From positions 20,944 to 84,943 of the IMG/VR virus record IMGVR_UViG_3300010883_000013: a stretch of 64,000 nt of DNA; one strand, 5' to 3'. The position numbers were made by a program, and so were the translations under genes. Position 1 is the first letter of the stretch. Each line of letters begins with the position of its first letter. The notes below the pieces were generated by a model. That model did no database searches and was not told where the DNA came from. It worked only from the letters and a program-made list of their open reading frames with translations. The DNA is from a virus. Positions 16,334 to 26,396 of this stretch are shown here, piece after piece.

Positions 16334-17281
16334 ATGTCAAAAGATAAAACATTAAAAGATAATAATAGAAGGGAGCTTTCCCTACAGGATCACAATTCTG
16401 TAAAAGAAGTTCTGCCCAGTTACTTTATAGAAGAGTATCCTAAACTAGTATCTTTCCTTGAAGCATACTACCAATTTGAAGACAGTGATGTCTCACCTTC
16501 TAAGTTAGTAAGTGATCTATTTGTTAGTAGAGATATCACCGCAACAGATCTAACTAACCTATCGTTTATCGAAGACGAGCTATTACTTGGGCAACAATAT
16601 TTTGAGGGCTTCCAAAACAAACGTGCGGCGGCTAAGTATTCTAACACACTATATAGATCTAAGGGTACACTATACTCTATTGAACAGTTCTTTAGAACTT
16701 TCTTTGGTATTTCGCCTGACGTTGTTTACACTAAGGAAAATATCTTTAATGTTGGTGAAAGCACTTCAACTATTGGATCCGAATCGCTCAAGTATCTTAT
16801 TGATGATAAACTATATCAGAAGTATGCACTGCTTGTCAAGGCTCCTATTCCTATTAGTGAGTGGAAAGAAGCATATAAACTATTTGTGCATCCTGCTGGC
16901 ATGTATATCGGTGGTGAAGTACAAATCGTTTCTGAGAACATACAAGATCTCCTAGTTATGCCTACAGTGGACTTGGTTGCAAACACAGATCCAGTCGTTG
17001 AAGGTATTGCTACAGCAATCTTTGGTGCTCAACTTGAAGCAACAGGAATTGTTCCAACTGATACACGTGTGGATCTACTACGCAAACTACAAGATTATGA
17101 AAATATCACACTTGAACAGCTTGATAGAAACTATGATACGATTGAAGAGTGGGCTGGAACACAGTCACCAACGTTTGATGAAGATAGTGCTGGGATTGAT
17201 TACCGTACACCAAGAATGTCTACAGATTTAGACACATTTGATGAAGTTAATTTCCCTTGGTACGACAGTGACTCCGCATAA
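16334..17281 (+). CDS. Baseplate wedge-region structural protein
   Basis: Encodes 315 residues of a type common after gp6 in marine T4-like phages: VLPSYFIEEYPKLVSFLEAY (about 25-44), a charged helix, LYRSKGTLYSIEQFFRTFFG (about 114-133) and an acidic C-terminus rich in Asp/Tyr. By position it occupies the slot of T4 gp7, a 1032-residue wedge protein, but it is far shorter and may hold only the gp6-contacting part. No enzymatic motif is visible. The function as a wedge component is inferred from synteny with gp25, gp6 and gp8. Confidence 0.7.
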   Translation: MSKDKTLKDNNRRELSLQDHNSVKEVLPSYFIEEYPKLVSFLEAYYQFEDSDVSPSKLVSDLFVSRDITATDLTNLSFIEDELLLGQQYFEGFQNKRAAAKYSNTLYRSKGTLYSIEQFFRTFFGISPDVVYTKENIFNVGESTSTIGSESLKYLIDDKLYQKYALLVKAPIPISEWKEAYKLFVHPAGMYIGGEVQIVSENIQDLLVMPTVDLVANTDPVVEGIATAIFGAQLEATGIVPTDTRVDLLRKLQDYENITLEQLDRNYDTIEEWAGTQSPTFDEDSAGIDYRTPRMSTDLDTFDEVNFPWYDSDSA

Positions 17282-17285
17282 GCCT

Positions 17286-17293
17286 TATAAATA
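17286..17293 (+). promoter_or_regulatory. T4-type late promoter before the fibre/gp8 genes
   Basis: Exact TATAAATA in the 43-base gap before the ATG at 17325. A start near 17299 leaves a leader of about 26 bases. Confidence 0.8.
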
Positions 17294-17324
17294 AAGATAA
17301 CAGATTTAGAATAGAGATCAACCA

Positions 17325-18317
17325 ATGGCAAGACAGAACATAGACAGAGGCACTAATGCTAATGACGGAACTGGCGATACTCTCAGAGTAGCTGGTCTTA
17401 AAATTAATCAGAACTTCGCAGAAGTTTATGAGATGCTTGGTGGCGACTCAGGTGAGTTGAGCGCAGGCATCACTATGACCGATCAGGGCATTGTCTTTGA
17501 AGGCACTAATGTTGATCAGCATGAGACAACTTTGGCGGCTGGCAATCCATCTGGTGATATTACACTATCTCTTCCTATAGTCGGTACTGAATTGATCTCC
17601 AATACCGCTACACAGACAATGACTAATAAGACATTGACTACACCTATTATCACTACACCACAAATCAACGACTTGTCTTCAGACCATAAGTATATGGTTG
17701 TAGCAAGTGAACTAGCGGCTGATCGCAACATCACATTGCCTGTACTTGGCACTAATGATACTTTCGTATTTGCGGCGGCTACTCAGACATTGGCGGCTAA
17801 GACATTAACATCTCCTCTTATCAACACAGGTAAGATTGGTACTAGTATCAACGACACCAACGGTGCTGAGTTGATCAAAGTAACAGCTACTGCATCGGCA
17901 GTGAACCAGATCTTGGTTACGAACTCCGCAACAGGCAACAGCCCCTCAATTTCGGCAGATGGGGATGACACTAACGTATCTCTTATTCTAGCTTCTAAGG
18001 GTACTGGTGCAGTTAATATCAATAACAAAATTGTGCATCGTGAACACTTTTTAACAGGCGATGGCGCAGTAAACCTAACAATTCCTCTAACAATCTTCAA
18101 TGCGTCTTCTGCACTTGCTATTACGATGGCAGATGGGACGATTACTGGCGAGACTAAATACTTTGTGAATAGGGGAATAGGTACTGCTACAGTAACGGTA
18201 ACAAGCTTAGTCGGTACAGGTAACCCATCAACAGTAGCATTTGCGGCACATGAAGCTGGTTTCATGATGTGGGATGGTGCAAACTGGCACTTAGCCTCTA
18301 AAACAGTTGCTTCTTAA
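17325..18317 (+). CDS. Fibre-like virion protein with GTGDTLR..KINQNF N-terminus
   Basis: Encodes 330 residues, low in charge and rich in Thr, Ala, Ile and Asn, as in trimeric beta fibres. The N-terminus NDGTGDTLRVAGLKINQNFA (about 12-31) is an attachment-type segment seen in many marine phage structural proteins. A repeated TQTMTNKTLTTPIITTP / TQTLAAKTLTSPLINTG motif (about 95-170) is the fibre heptad-like pattern that also recurs in the fibre genes at 45534 and 50830. No adhesin or enzyme domain was recognised. It sits between wedge genes, so it may be a short fibre or a wedge decoration. Confidence 0.7.
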   Translation: MARQNIDRGTNANDGTGDTLRVAGLKINQNFAEVYEMLGGDSGELSAGITMTDQGIVFEGTNVDQHETTLAAGNPSGDITLSLPIVGTELISNTATQTMTNKTLTTPIITTPQINDLSSDHKYMVVASELAADRNITLPVLGTNDTFVFAAATQTLAAKTLTSPLINTGKIGTSINDTNGAELIKVTATASAVNQILVTNSATGNSPSISADGDDTNVSLILASKGTGAVNINNKIVHREHFLTGDGAVNLTIPLTIFNASSALAITMADGTITGETKYFVNRGIGTATVTVTSLVGTGNPSTVAFAAHEAGFMMWDGANWHLASKTVAS

Positions 18318-18328
18318 GGACATAGAAA

Positions 18329-19696
18329 ATGACAGCGATTATTACAGACACACTCAAAAAGCAACTATTAACTAATATCATTACTGATATTGATAGTGCG
18401 GCAAATGACTATTACATTGGCTTAGGTCGTTCGGAGACATGGGACGGTACAGATACCGCACCCACACCTAAGAACGCACAACGAGATACTCGTAACTTGG
18501 GACTTTCATTGCAGTCTGTCAAAGCAGTTGCCGATAAGTCTTTGGTTGTTCCACGCACAGATTGGTCATCGGGTGCAACGTACTCAAGTTTTAATGACAA
18601 TGTCGAAGGACATCCTGTCTCTGCATATTATGTCTTTACTGACGAGAACCACGTATACATTTGTTTACAAGCTGGTCGTAATGCCGCTGGCAATGTGGTT
18701 AACTCTACGGTTAAACCTACAGGCACATCCACAAACGCATTTAAAACGGCAGATGGTTATGTCTGGAAATTCTTATTCTCTATCGGTGCTTTAACAGCAT
18801 CTAAATTCCTCTCTGCTAACTTCCTTCCTGTTACCTTCATTGTTTCAACAGACAGTGATAGCCCAGCATCTATTGTTGAGCAAAAGGGTATTCAAGATGC
18901 GGCAGTAGCAGGAGAAATCGTTGGTTATACAGTAACTGCTGGTGGGACAGGTTACACATCAACGCCGACTGCAACAATCGTAGGTAACGGTGGCACATTG
19001 GCTAAAGCTGATGTCACGGTATCTGGTGGTGCAGTATCTAAATTGGACGCACGTGACTCATCTGGAACACTTGTGTTTGGTGCGGGCTACACGTATGCAA
19101 GCATTACCTTATCGGGTGGTGGTGGCACAGGCGCATCTGTTAGGCCAATCTTTGGTCCTAAATTAGGTGTGGGTGCAGATCCAAGAGACGATCTAAGAAC
19201 ACGAGCAATCATGTTCAACACAAAACCAGAAGGTATTGAAGAGGGTGACTTCATTGTAGGAAACGATTTCCGTCAAGTTGCTCTAATCAAAAATCCTCTA
19301 ACACATGCTGGTGCAAAGCTAACAGATAACACAGGCAATGCTCTTAATAGACTAAACCTATCTACAATCTCATCGGCATTCAGTCCAGATAAAACTATCC
19401 TTGGTTCCACAAGTGGTGCTCAAGCATATATCGATAAGGTAGACTCAGATAACCTCTACTATCATCAAAACGAGACAACAGGCTTCATTCAGTTTGAAGA
19501 AGCTGAATCTATCTCAGAGACAGATGGTTCTGGTTCTGGTGTTCTTGCATTAGCAAACGCTGATGGTGATACAAATGCATTTATCAATGGGGATTTAAAC
19601 CCATTAAGTGGTGATATTTTGTATATAGATAATAGAGCGGCTGTTACTAGATCGGCAGAACAAACTGAAGATATTAAAATCGTTATTCAACTTTAA
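18329..19696 (+). CDS. gp8: gp8-like baseplate wedge protein
   Basis: Encodes 455 residues, longer than T4 gp8 (334). The N-terminal region is characteristic: DTLKKQLLTNIITDIDSAAN, YYIGLGRSETWDGTD (about 31-45), and YVWKFLFSIGALTASKFLSA (about 143-162). A Gly/Thr-rich insertion at about 190-265 contains two copies of a GYTVTAGGTGYTSTPTATIVGNGG-like repeat (quoted in part as AGGTGYTSTPTA and SGGGGTGASV), a short beta domain common in marine phage structural proteins. Gp8 dimers sit in the T4 wedge and change position on sheath contraction. Confidence 0.8.
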   Translation: MTAIITDTLKKQLLTNIITDIDSAANDYYIGLGRSETWDGTDTAPTPKNAQRDTRNLGLSLQSVKAVADKSLVVPRTDWSSGATYSSFNDNVEGHPVSAYYVFTDENHVYICLQAGRNAAGNVVNSTVKPTGTSTNAFKTADGYVWKFLFSIGALTASKFLSANFLPVTFIVSTDSDSPASIVEQKGIQDAAVAGEIVGYTVTAGGTGYTSTPTATIVGNGGTLAKADVTVSGGAVSKLDARDSSGTLVFGAGYTYASITLSGGGGTGASVRPIFGPKLGVGADPRDDLRTRAIMFNTKPEGIEEGDFIVGNDFRQVALIKNPLTHAGAKLTDNTGNALNRLNLSTISSAFSPDKTILGSTSGAQAYIDKVDSDNLYYHQNETTGFIQFEEAESISETDGSGSGVLALANADGDTNAFINGDLNPLSGDILYIDNRAAVTRSAEQTEDIKIVIQL

Positions 19697-19712
19697 ATTG
19701 GTGTAAAAAAAC

Positions 19713-22700
19713 ATGACTAGAGACTTTACAAAAGACCTTTTTGCGTCAACATACAAAGACGACTTTGCTGATAGTGACAATTATCACAGAATTCTCTTTA
19801 ACAATGGTCGTGCTCTACAAGCTCGTGAGTTGACTCAAATGCAAACTATTACCCAACGAGAGATTTCTCGAATGGGTAGAAACATCTTCAAAGAAGGTGC
19901 GGCAGTCAATCCGGGCGGAACAACTTGTAACAACGGATATGAGTTTATTAAACTTGATGGAGAACTTCCAACCAATTCAATTGTTGGTGTGCAGTTTACT
20001 TCAACAGGTAACTCTATCATCGTACAGGTTCATGAGGCAGTTGCACGAGTATCAGAATCTGAACCAGCTACAATCTACGTAAGATATGTAAGCACGTCAG
20101 GTGGAACTAGTGGATCTTCACCAGTACGTGTATCAGCAGGTGATACTCTATCGGGTGGTGGTGAAACACTTACTGTTCAAGCAACAAACACTGTTGCTAA
20201 CCCATGTGTTGGTCAAGGTACTAGAGTTTCTATCCACGCAGGTGACTTCTTTGCTAACGATAGATTTGTATTTGCGGCAGAACAGTCACTAATCGTCTCT
20301 AAGTATACACCGACAGCAAATGCTATTATTGGTTTTAAAGTTACTCAAGATATTGTTACAGTATCAGACACTACAGCATTATATGATAACTCAGGTGCTA
20401 CACCTAACGTGTCTGCCCCAGGTGCTGACAGATACCGTATTAGATTAACTATTACTGATCAGGCTAATGTTGCATCAGATGAGAACTTTATCTATATCTG
20501 TAAGATTACTGATGGTATAATTGTGGCGCAAGTCGAACCAACAGACAACTATAATACAATCGAAGATAGGATGGCTCTTCGTACTAAAGAAGAATCAGGC
20601 AACTACATTGCCAAGAGATTTACAGTAAGTTTTGACACCAATGAAACTGATGATACTAAGCTAGACTTCGACATTACTCCGGGTGTTGCATATGTAGATG
20701 GTTATAGGGCAGTTATTAACTCTCCTCTATCAATTCCAGTTTCAAAACCTAGAACAACGATCACAGAAAACAATAACGTTGTTGCGGCGGCATACGGTCA
20801 GTATGTTATTTGTTCTGGAAACAAAGGTCTGCCAAACATTGACACATTTGCACTGGTAAACCTATACCCTAACACAGCAGGTACAGGAACTCTTATCGGT
20901 ACAGCACGTGTAAGATCTGTTGAAGAAGATGGCGCAAACTTTAGAGTTTACCTGTTTGACATTAAGATCAATGCTAACAAGAACAAAAACAACATTAAGT
21001 CGCTTGGTACTGGTTCTACAGACTACATGACACTAGTGCTTGAAAACTCCCTAGCGGCGTTTAAAGACGAAGCGGCTACAAGTCTATTATTCCCATTACC
21101 AGAAGATCGTCCAAAGGTTATTACAGACATCACACTAACTACACAGCGTAAACGTAGTGCGGTTGTTTCTGGTCAGTCTGGTACACTTACACTAACTGCA
21201 ACAGGAGAAACCTTTGCGGATACTAGTGCTTGGATTGCGGCACATGCAGACTCAGATGTCAACACAAACATTACATTCAGTGGTGCTGGTGGTACAGCTA
21301 GTACAATTGGTGGTAACATTCCAGATGGTACTTATGAGGTCTTAACATATGTTAATAAATCTGCTGGTACTGTTAGAACCAAGAGCATAACAGAAGTTAC
21401 AGAGACTATTACTCCAGATGCATCTGGAAATCTAAACTTCACAAAAGCTGATATTAGTAGCATTGAGAGAATTACTCTTGCAGATTCAGATGGTGCGGAT
21501 TTAACAACATCTTATGACTTGGATAATGGTCAACGTGACTTTGCTTATCTAAATGGTAGGATGGTTAAGAAAGCTGGAGTTACTCAATCGGCTGATGTGT
21601 TTGTGAGATATAAGCACTTCACACACGGCGCATCTGGCGATTTCTTTGCTGTTAACTCTTACACTGGACAGATTGATTATGGTGATATTCCATCATACAC
21701 TCAATCAAACGGTGCAGAAGTTAATTTAAGAAATGTTCTAGATTTCCGTTCAACAGTTAACTCATCTGGCAACTTTGGTTCTGGTGCTCGTATTAACGAG
21801 ATGCCTAAGAACACAAGCTTGATCTCATGTGATGCAGAATACTACTTGGGTAAAAAAGTACGTGTTGTTATTGATAGGGAAAGTAATGTTACTGCAATTG
21901 AAGGTGAACCTAGTGTAAACCCAATGTTGCCACCAATTCCTACAAATGCTTTGGATATGTTCCACGTGAACATGAACCCATTCACAATCAATGACGCAGA
22001 TGTAACATCCACTACTATTAGAGCCAAACGTTTTACTATGCGTGACATCGGTAAGATCGAAGAACGTATCGATAGACTAGAAGAATCTACAGCATTGAGC
22101 CTTCTTGAATTGGAAACCAATTCGTTTAATGTTCTAGACGCAACTGGAAACAACAGAACTAAATCAGGTTTCTTTGTAGATAACTTTGCTGATCAAGCAA
22201 GATCCTTCCAATCGGCAGACTATAGAGCATCTATTGATCCAGAAGCTAAACTAATGCGCCCTTGGTTCTCAGAAGCAAACGTAAGAATGCTTTACGATAG
22301 TGATCTATCTACAGGTGTAATTCTTAAAGGTGATAGCGTTTACCTTAATCACACAAACCAAAACTATATTGATCAACCACAAGCTACCGAATTCATGAAC
22401 ATTAACCCATTTGCGGTTATTATTGGTCAAGGGTTTATTGAGCTATCTCCCGCTTCAGATGAGTGGGTTGACGTTGACCGTAAACCAGATCGTGTTGAAG
22501 ACGGTGGTACAAGACTACGTAACAACGGCACTGCAACACTGTGGAACAATTGGAGATGGAATTGGGTTGGTCGTGAGGATCAGCTAAACGTTGGAACACA
22601 ACTTGCATCATCGACAGTGGGAAGAACTACATCAGTCGATAGAGTTGTTGCTTCAGAGACAGTTCGTGAGTTTGTTGAAGATCGTGTACTAGACGTTGCT

Positions 22701-24752
22701 TTCATCCCATTCATGAGATCTAAGAAAGTAAGCTTCCGTGGATTTGGTTTAAGACCAAATACTCAAGTGTATGCATTCTTTAATAACAAGCCAATTGCAG
22801 ATTGGGTAAAAGCAGAATCGTTTACAAGATTTGCTAATACTGTTGAAGATTATGGTAACCAGTATATTAATGCTGTTGAGCATCCAAATGGAAAGTCAAC
22901 ACTTACCACAGATGCAGAAGGTAGTATTGAAGGTTCGTTCTTCATTCCAAACGGTGCAACTAAATTTAGAACAGGTACTCGTGAATTCAAAATTCTAGAC
23001 ATTAGTGTTCCAGAAGAAGAGTTTGCAACATCTGTTGCGATGTCTCCATTCACATCGGCTGGTGTGTTGGAAACAAGACAAGCGACATTCACATCTACTC
23101 GTGTACTTACTATCGGTGGTTCAACGACTACTGTTCCAAGACCGAGACCAAATCGCCCTGTTACTCAACCACAACAAACTACTAACCGTAATAATAACAG
23201 AAGATCGGATCCATTAGCTCAGACATTTATGGTCAATGAGACTGAAGGTCTGTTCGTAACTCGTATCGGTGTTAGGTTTCAATCAAAGGATACTACTGTT
23301 CCTGTTATTTGTCAAATTAGACCAACAGTTAATGGTGTACCATCGGCAGATGAAATTGTTCCTAACGGCGTAAAATCATTATCACCAAGTGCTATTAGTA
23401 CAAGTGAAGATGGTACTGTGGTAACATACTTTGAGTTTGAAGAGCCTGTATACTTAAACGGTAATACAGAATACTCTATGGTATTACTAGCAGACACAAC
23501 TGGATATCACGTATTCGTTGCGAAGGCAGGGGATCTTATCGTGGGATCTACAGAGAAACGTGTTACTAAACAACCTACATTGGGTTCATTGTTTAAGTCT
23601 CAAAACGCAAGAACTTGGACAGCAGATCAAGAGAGAGACTTGACATTTACACTTGATCGTGCTAAGTTTGATACGACAGGTGATGTGGTTCTAGAGAATG
23701 CCAATGTACCAGTAGTTGCTTTAGGAGCAAATCCATTGGGAGTTACAAACTCATCAGGAACTGTTCAAGTATTGTCAATTGGTCATGGTCTATTAGTTAA
23801 TGACAAGACAACAATTGCAGGCGCAGTAACATTCGGTGGTATTGCGGCGGCTAACATCAATGGTCAAAGAACAGTGACTAAGGTAGATGGCTATGGATTT
23901 GAATTTACGGCAGGTGCATCAGATGTAGCGTCTTCTACTGTAGCAGGCGGTGGTTCTGCCGTGACTATGACGAGAAACGTTGAAATCGACACACTAATTC
24001 CTTACTTCGAAACGTTATCACCACCATCAACCTTGATATCACACTCAGCTAAGTTTACATCAGGTAAGTCTTGGGCTGGAACTGAAACGGCGTACACTAA
24101 AGATACGGTTTATGCGCCCATCTCTAATAGAAACAACAATATCTTCTTAACAACTAGAACGATTGCTTCTTCAGAGAACTCGACGCTAAACATGAGTGGT
24201 GCTAAGTCTATTACACACAAGATCAATCTAAAGACTAACACTGATCTTGTATGTCCTGTGGTGGATCTACAACGCTCGTCTGTAACTGGTATCAAGAACT
24301 TAGTGGATAGACAGGTTGCCAGTAGTGCGGCAAGTAATGAAAACGTTCCACTCGTATACATTGCAGAAACCAACTCAACAGGTGGCTCAAGTCTATCTAA
24401 GCACATCACACAACCAGTTGCTTTAGAAGAAAGTGCAGTAGGAATTAAGATCCTAATTGGCGCAAACAGACCTTCTGCGGCAGACTTTGATGTTTACTAT
24501 AGAACAAATGCCTCAGATACGGATGCGGTTGGTAACCTATTAGACTCGACTTGGGTGTTAGCCACTAAAGAAACTGAAATACCTTCAGATGAAAACCCTA
24601 ACGTGTTTAGAGAATATAGATACCTTGTAGGTGGAGATGGTGGCACTATGGAAGCATTCTCACAATTCCAACTTAAGATTGTGCTGAAATCTAGTAACAC
24701 ATCAACACCACCAGTCATCAAAGACCTAAGAATCATAGCGTTGAGTGTATAA
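19713..24752 (+). CDS. Giant virion structural protein, DUF4815-like N-terminus
   Basis: Encodes 1679 residues, the largest gene here. The N-terminus YHRILFNNGRALQARELTQM (about 24-43) is the hallmark of a large baseplate/fibre protein family of marine T4-like phages (I believe DUF4815). The body is Thr/Asn/Val-rich beta sequence with a helical stretch near 775-805 (MRDIGKIEERIDRLEEST) and a low-complexity Pro/Arg/Asn segment near 1140-1165 (TTVPRPRPNRPVTQPQQ). The end repeats beta-sandwich-like sequence. It probably extends from the wedge periphery and connects fibres, the role T4 gives to gp10 and neighbours. No protease or glycosidase motif was seen. Confidence 0.7.
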   Translation: MTRDFTKDLFASTYKDDFADSDNYHRILFNNGRALQARELTQMQTITQREISRMGRNIFKEGAAVNPGGTTCNNGYEFIKLDGELPTNSIVGVQFTSTGNSIIVQVHEAVARVSESEPATIYVRYVSTSGGTSGSSPVRVSAGDTLSGGGETLTVQATNTVANPCVGQGTRVSIHAGDFFANDRFVFAAEQSLIVSKYTPTANAIIGFKVTQDIVTVSDTTALYDNSGATPNVSAPGADRYRIRLTITDQANVASDENFIYICKITDGIIVAQVEPTDNYNTIEDRMALRTKEESGNYIAKRFTVSFDTNETDDTKLDFDITPGVAYVDGYRAVINSPLSIPVSKPRTTITENNNVVAAAYGQYVICSGNKGLPNIDTFALVNLYPNTAGTGTLIGTARVRSVEEDGANFRVYLFDIKINANKNKNNIKSLGTGSTDYMTLVLENSLAAFKDEAATSLLFPLPEDRPKVITDITLTTQRKRSAVVSGQSGTLTLTATGETFADTSAWIAAHADSDVNTNITFSGAGGTASTIGGNIPDGTYEVLTYVNKSAGTVRTKSITEVTETITPDASGNLNFTKADISSIERITLADSDGADLTTSYDLDNGQRDFAYLNGRMVKKAGVTQSADVFVRYKHFTHGASGDFFAVNSYTGQIDYGDIPSYTQSNGAEVNLRNVLDFRSTVNSSGNFGSGARINEMPKNTSLISCDAEYYLGKKVRVVIDRESNVTAIEGEPSVNPMLPPIPTNALDMFHVNMNPFTINDADVTSTTIRAKRFTMRDIGKIEERIDRLEESTALSLLELETNSFNVLDATGNNRTKSGFFVDNFADQARSFQSADYRASIDPEAKLMRPWFSEANVRMLYDSDLSTGVILKGDSVYLNHTNQNYIDQPQATEFMNINPFAVIIGQGFIELSPASDEWVDVDRKPDRVEDGGTRLRNNGTATLWNNWRWNWVGREDQLNVGTQLASSTVGRTTSVDRVVASETVREFVEDRVLDVAFIPFMRSKKVSFRGFGLRPNTQVYAFFNNKPIADWVKAESFTRFANTVEDYGNQYINAVEHPNGKSTLTTDAEGSIEGSFFIPNGATKFRTGTREFKILDISVPEEEFATSVAMSPFTSAGVLETRQATFTSTRVLTIGGSTTTVPRPRPNRPVTQPQQTTNRNNNRRSDPLAQTFMVNETEGLFVTRIGVRFQSKDTTVPVICQIRPTVNGVPSADEIVPNGVKSLSPSAISTSEDGTVVTYFEFEEPVYLNGNTEYSMVLLADTTGYHVFVAKAGDLIVGSTEKRVTKQPTLGSLFKSQNARTWTADQERDLTFTLDRAKFDTTGDVVLENANVPVVALGANPLGVTNSSGTVQVLSIGHGLLVNDKTTIAGAVTFGGIAAANINGQRTVTKVDGYGFEFTAGASDVASSTVAGGGSAVTMTRNVEIDTLIPYFETLSPPSTLISHSAKFTSGKSWAGTETAYTKDTVYAPISNRNNNIFLTTRTIASSENSTLNMSGAKSITHKINLKTNTDLVCPVVDLQRSSVTGIKNLVDRQVASSAASNENVPLVYIAETNSTGGSSLSKHITQPVALEESAVGIKILIGANRPSAADFDVYYRTNASDTDAVGNLLDSTWVLATKETEIPSDENPNVFREYRYLVGGDGGTMEAFSQFQLKIVLKSSNTSTPPVIKDLRIIALSV

Positions 24753-24970
24753 TGATTAAAGTAAGTGGGCATTCGGATTTGGTAAGAGACCCAAATTCGG
24801 GTGCTATAATCAATATAAATAGAGATGAGATCACAACAGCACGTGAACGTAAAAAGACACGAGCTACAAAAGACCGAGAAGATAAACAACTGAAAGCAGA
24901 TGTACGAAACCTACAGAATGAATTAGGCGATATCAAACAACTGTTGGCTCAAATTGTAGAGAAAATTTAA
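24752..24970 (+). CDS. Small coiled-coil protein
   Basis: Encodes 72 residues. The N-terminus (MIKVSGHSDLVRDPNSGAII) is a short beta motif that I have seen in equally small proteins of cyanophages; residues 28-72 form a very charged, heptad-like coiled coil (REDKQLKADVRNLQNELGDI). Its ATG overlaps the stop of the giant structural gene and its stop abuts the next fibre gene, so it is clearly co-expressed with them. It may be a fibre trimerisation or assembly factor. The function is not known to me. Confidence 0.75.
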   Translation: MIKVSGHSDLVRDPNSGAIININRDEITTARERKKTRATKDREDKQLKADVRNLQNELGDIKQLLAQIVEKI

Positions 24971-26392
24971 ATGGCTAGAACGCACGTAACACTCACGGAT
25001 ACTGTATCCGCTTTCAAAACAAAAGTCAACGATATCTCTTATGATGTCGGTGATATCACACTGATGTCCACTTCGGGGGCAGACAGTGACGTTGTACAAG
25101 CCATTAACAGTTTGGATAGTGACATTGGAGGAATTGCCAATCTCACAACAATAGACAAGTCTAGCATCAAATCGGCTATTAACGAGCTAGATGCAGAGAT
25201 TGGTTCAGCTTCCCTAACAACTAGTGCGTCCACTATTAAGGGCGCAATCAACGAACACGAAGTCCAAATCAATAACCTTGACAGTGACGTAGGTACAAGA
25301 ACTTCCTTGACTACAGATGCTGATCAGAACATTGTTGTTGCTATTAACGAAGTAGATGCTAATGCTTCAACTGCACTAACAAAAGCGAATGCGGCAGAAA
25401 CATCTCTAGGTACGATTTCAGTTGGTGTTATGGGTACGACAGCAAGCACAGTTGGTGCGGCTATTGGCGAAATCCATGCACAAGTGGATAGTGCGGCGAC
25501 AGTTGTGGGTCCTCTTGGGGATCTACTGACAGTAGCAAAAAATAGTATTGTTGGAGCTATTAACGAAGTTAAGATCGCTGGTGTTGACTCAGACGTTGTT
25601 ATTGAAATATTCGGTGCGGCAAATAGTGGTACAGGATATGGTTCTCTTGCATATGGTAACAATGGTGTCTACACATATAATAAAGTAACGAATACTAATA
25701 TTAGAAGTGCTATTTCAGCAGGCGAAGGTATAGACATTTCATCTGGTGTGATATCAGGTGAGGATGCTTCATTAACTAACAAAGGCATTGCATCATTCGA
25801 CTCAGCATCATTTGATGCAACTAGTGGTCACATTGCTATCAAGTCAGGCTCATTAGATGCTTCTTTGATTGAAGACGGATCTATCACTGCGGTTAAATTA
25901 GCAACAAACTCAGTCATTACCAATAAACTCAATACTTCGGCGGTGACAACAACAAAGATTAATGCTTTAGCGGTGACAACTGCAAAGATCGCAGATTTAA
26001 ATGTGACCACAGGTAAGGTGGCAGATGATGCAATCACTTATGCCAAGATGCAGAATGTCGTTACGGCTAATAGAGTATTAGGATCCACATCAGCAGGCGG
26101 TGTTGTTTCTGAGCTATTAATCACTTCAGACTTACTTGGTGCTGATGCTGTTAACGGAACTAAGATTTCAGACGATGCTATCGCTTCAGAACACATTTCT
26201 GACGATGCGGTAACTGCGGATCACATTGCGACAAATGCCGTAACTGCGGATGGTATATCAGCAGGTGCAGTGGGCGAAAGTGAAATTGGAGATGATGCCG
26301 TTTCTCAAGCAGAACTAAAAGACGTTGTTACATTCGTGATATATAGTTCTGATGGCACGGCAGTCAAGACACTATATGGTGCAGGAAGTTAA
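24971..26392 (+). CDS. Tail fibre protein with AINELD repeats
   Basis: Encodes 473 residues. The N-terminal 230 contain about six degenerate repeats built on AINELDxxIG (for example SAINELDAEIGSASLTT, GAINEHEVQINNLDSDVG, VGAINEVK), a pattern of trimeric alpha/beta fibre shafts. Residues 280-450 carry a second repeat family (TSAVTTTKINALAVTTAKI, then DDAIASEHISDDAVTADHI). The C-terminus VIYSSDGTAVKTLYGAGS is nearly the same as the end of the collagen-like fibre gene at 50830, indicating a shared terminal cassette. It begins directly after the coiled-coil gene. Confidence 0.75.
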   Translation: MARTHVTLTDTVSAFKTKVNDISYDVGDITLMSTSGADSDVVQAINSLDSDIGGIANLTTIDKSSIKSAINELDAEIGSASLTTSASTIKGAINEHEVQINNLDSDVGTRTSLTTDADQNIVVAINEVDANASTALTKANAAETSLGTISVGVMGTTASTVGAAIGEIHAQVDSAATVVGPLGDLLTVAKNSIVGAINEVKIAGVDSDVVIEIFGAANSGTGYGSLAYGNNGVYTYNKVTNTNIRSAISAGEGIDISSGVISGEDASLTNKGIASFDSASFDATSGHIAIKSGSLDASLIEDGSITAVKLATNSVITNKLNTSAVTTTKINALAVTTAKIADLNVTTGKVADDAITYAKMQNVVTANRVLGSTSAGGVVSELLITSDLLGADAVNGTKISDDAIASEHISDDAVTADHIATNAVTADGISAGAVGESEIGDDAVSQAELKDVVTFVIYSSDGTAVKTLYGAGS

Positions 26393-26396
26393 TTAG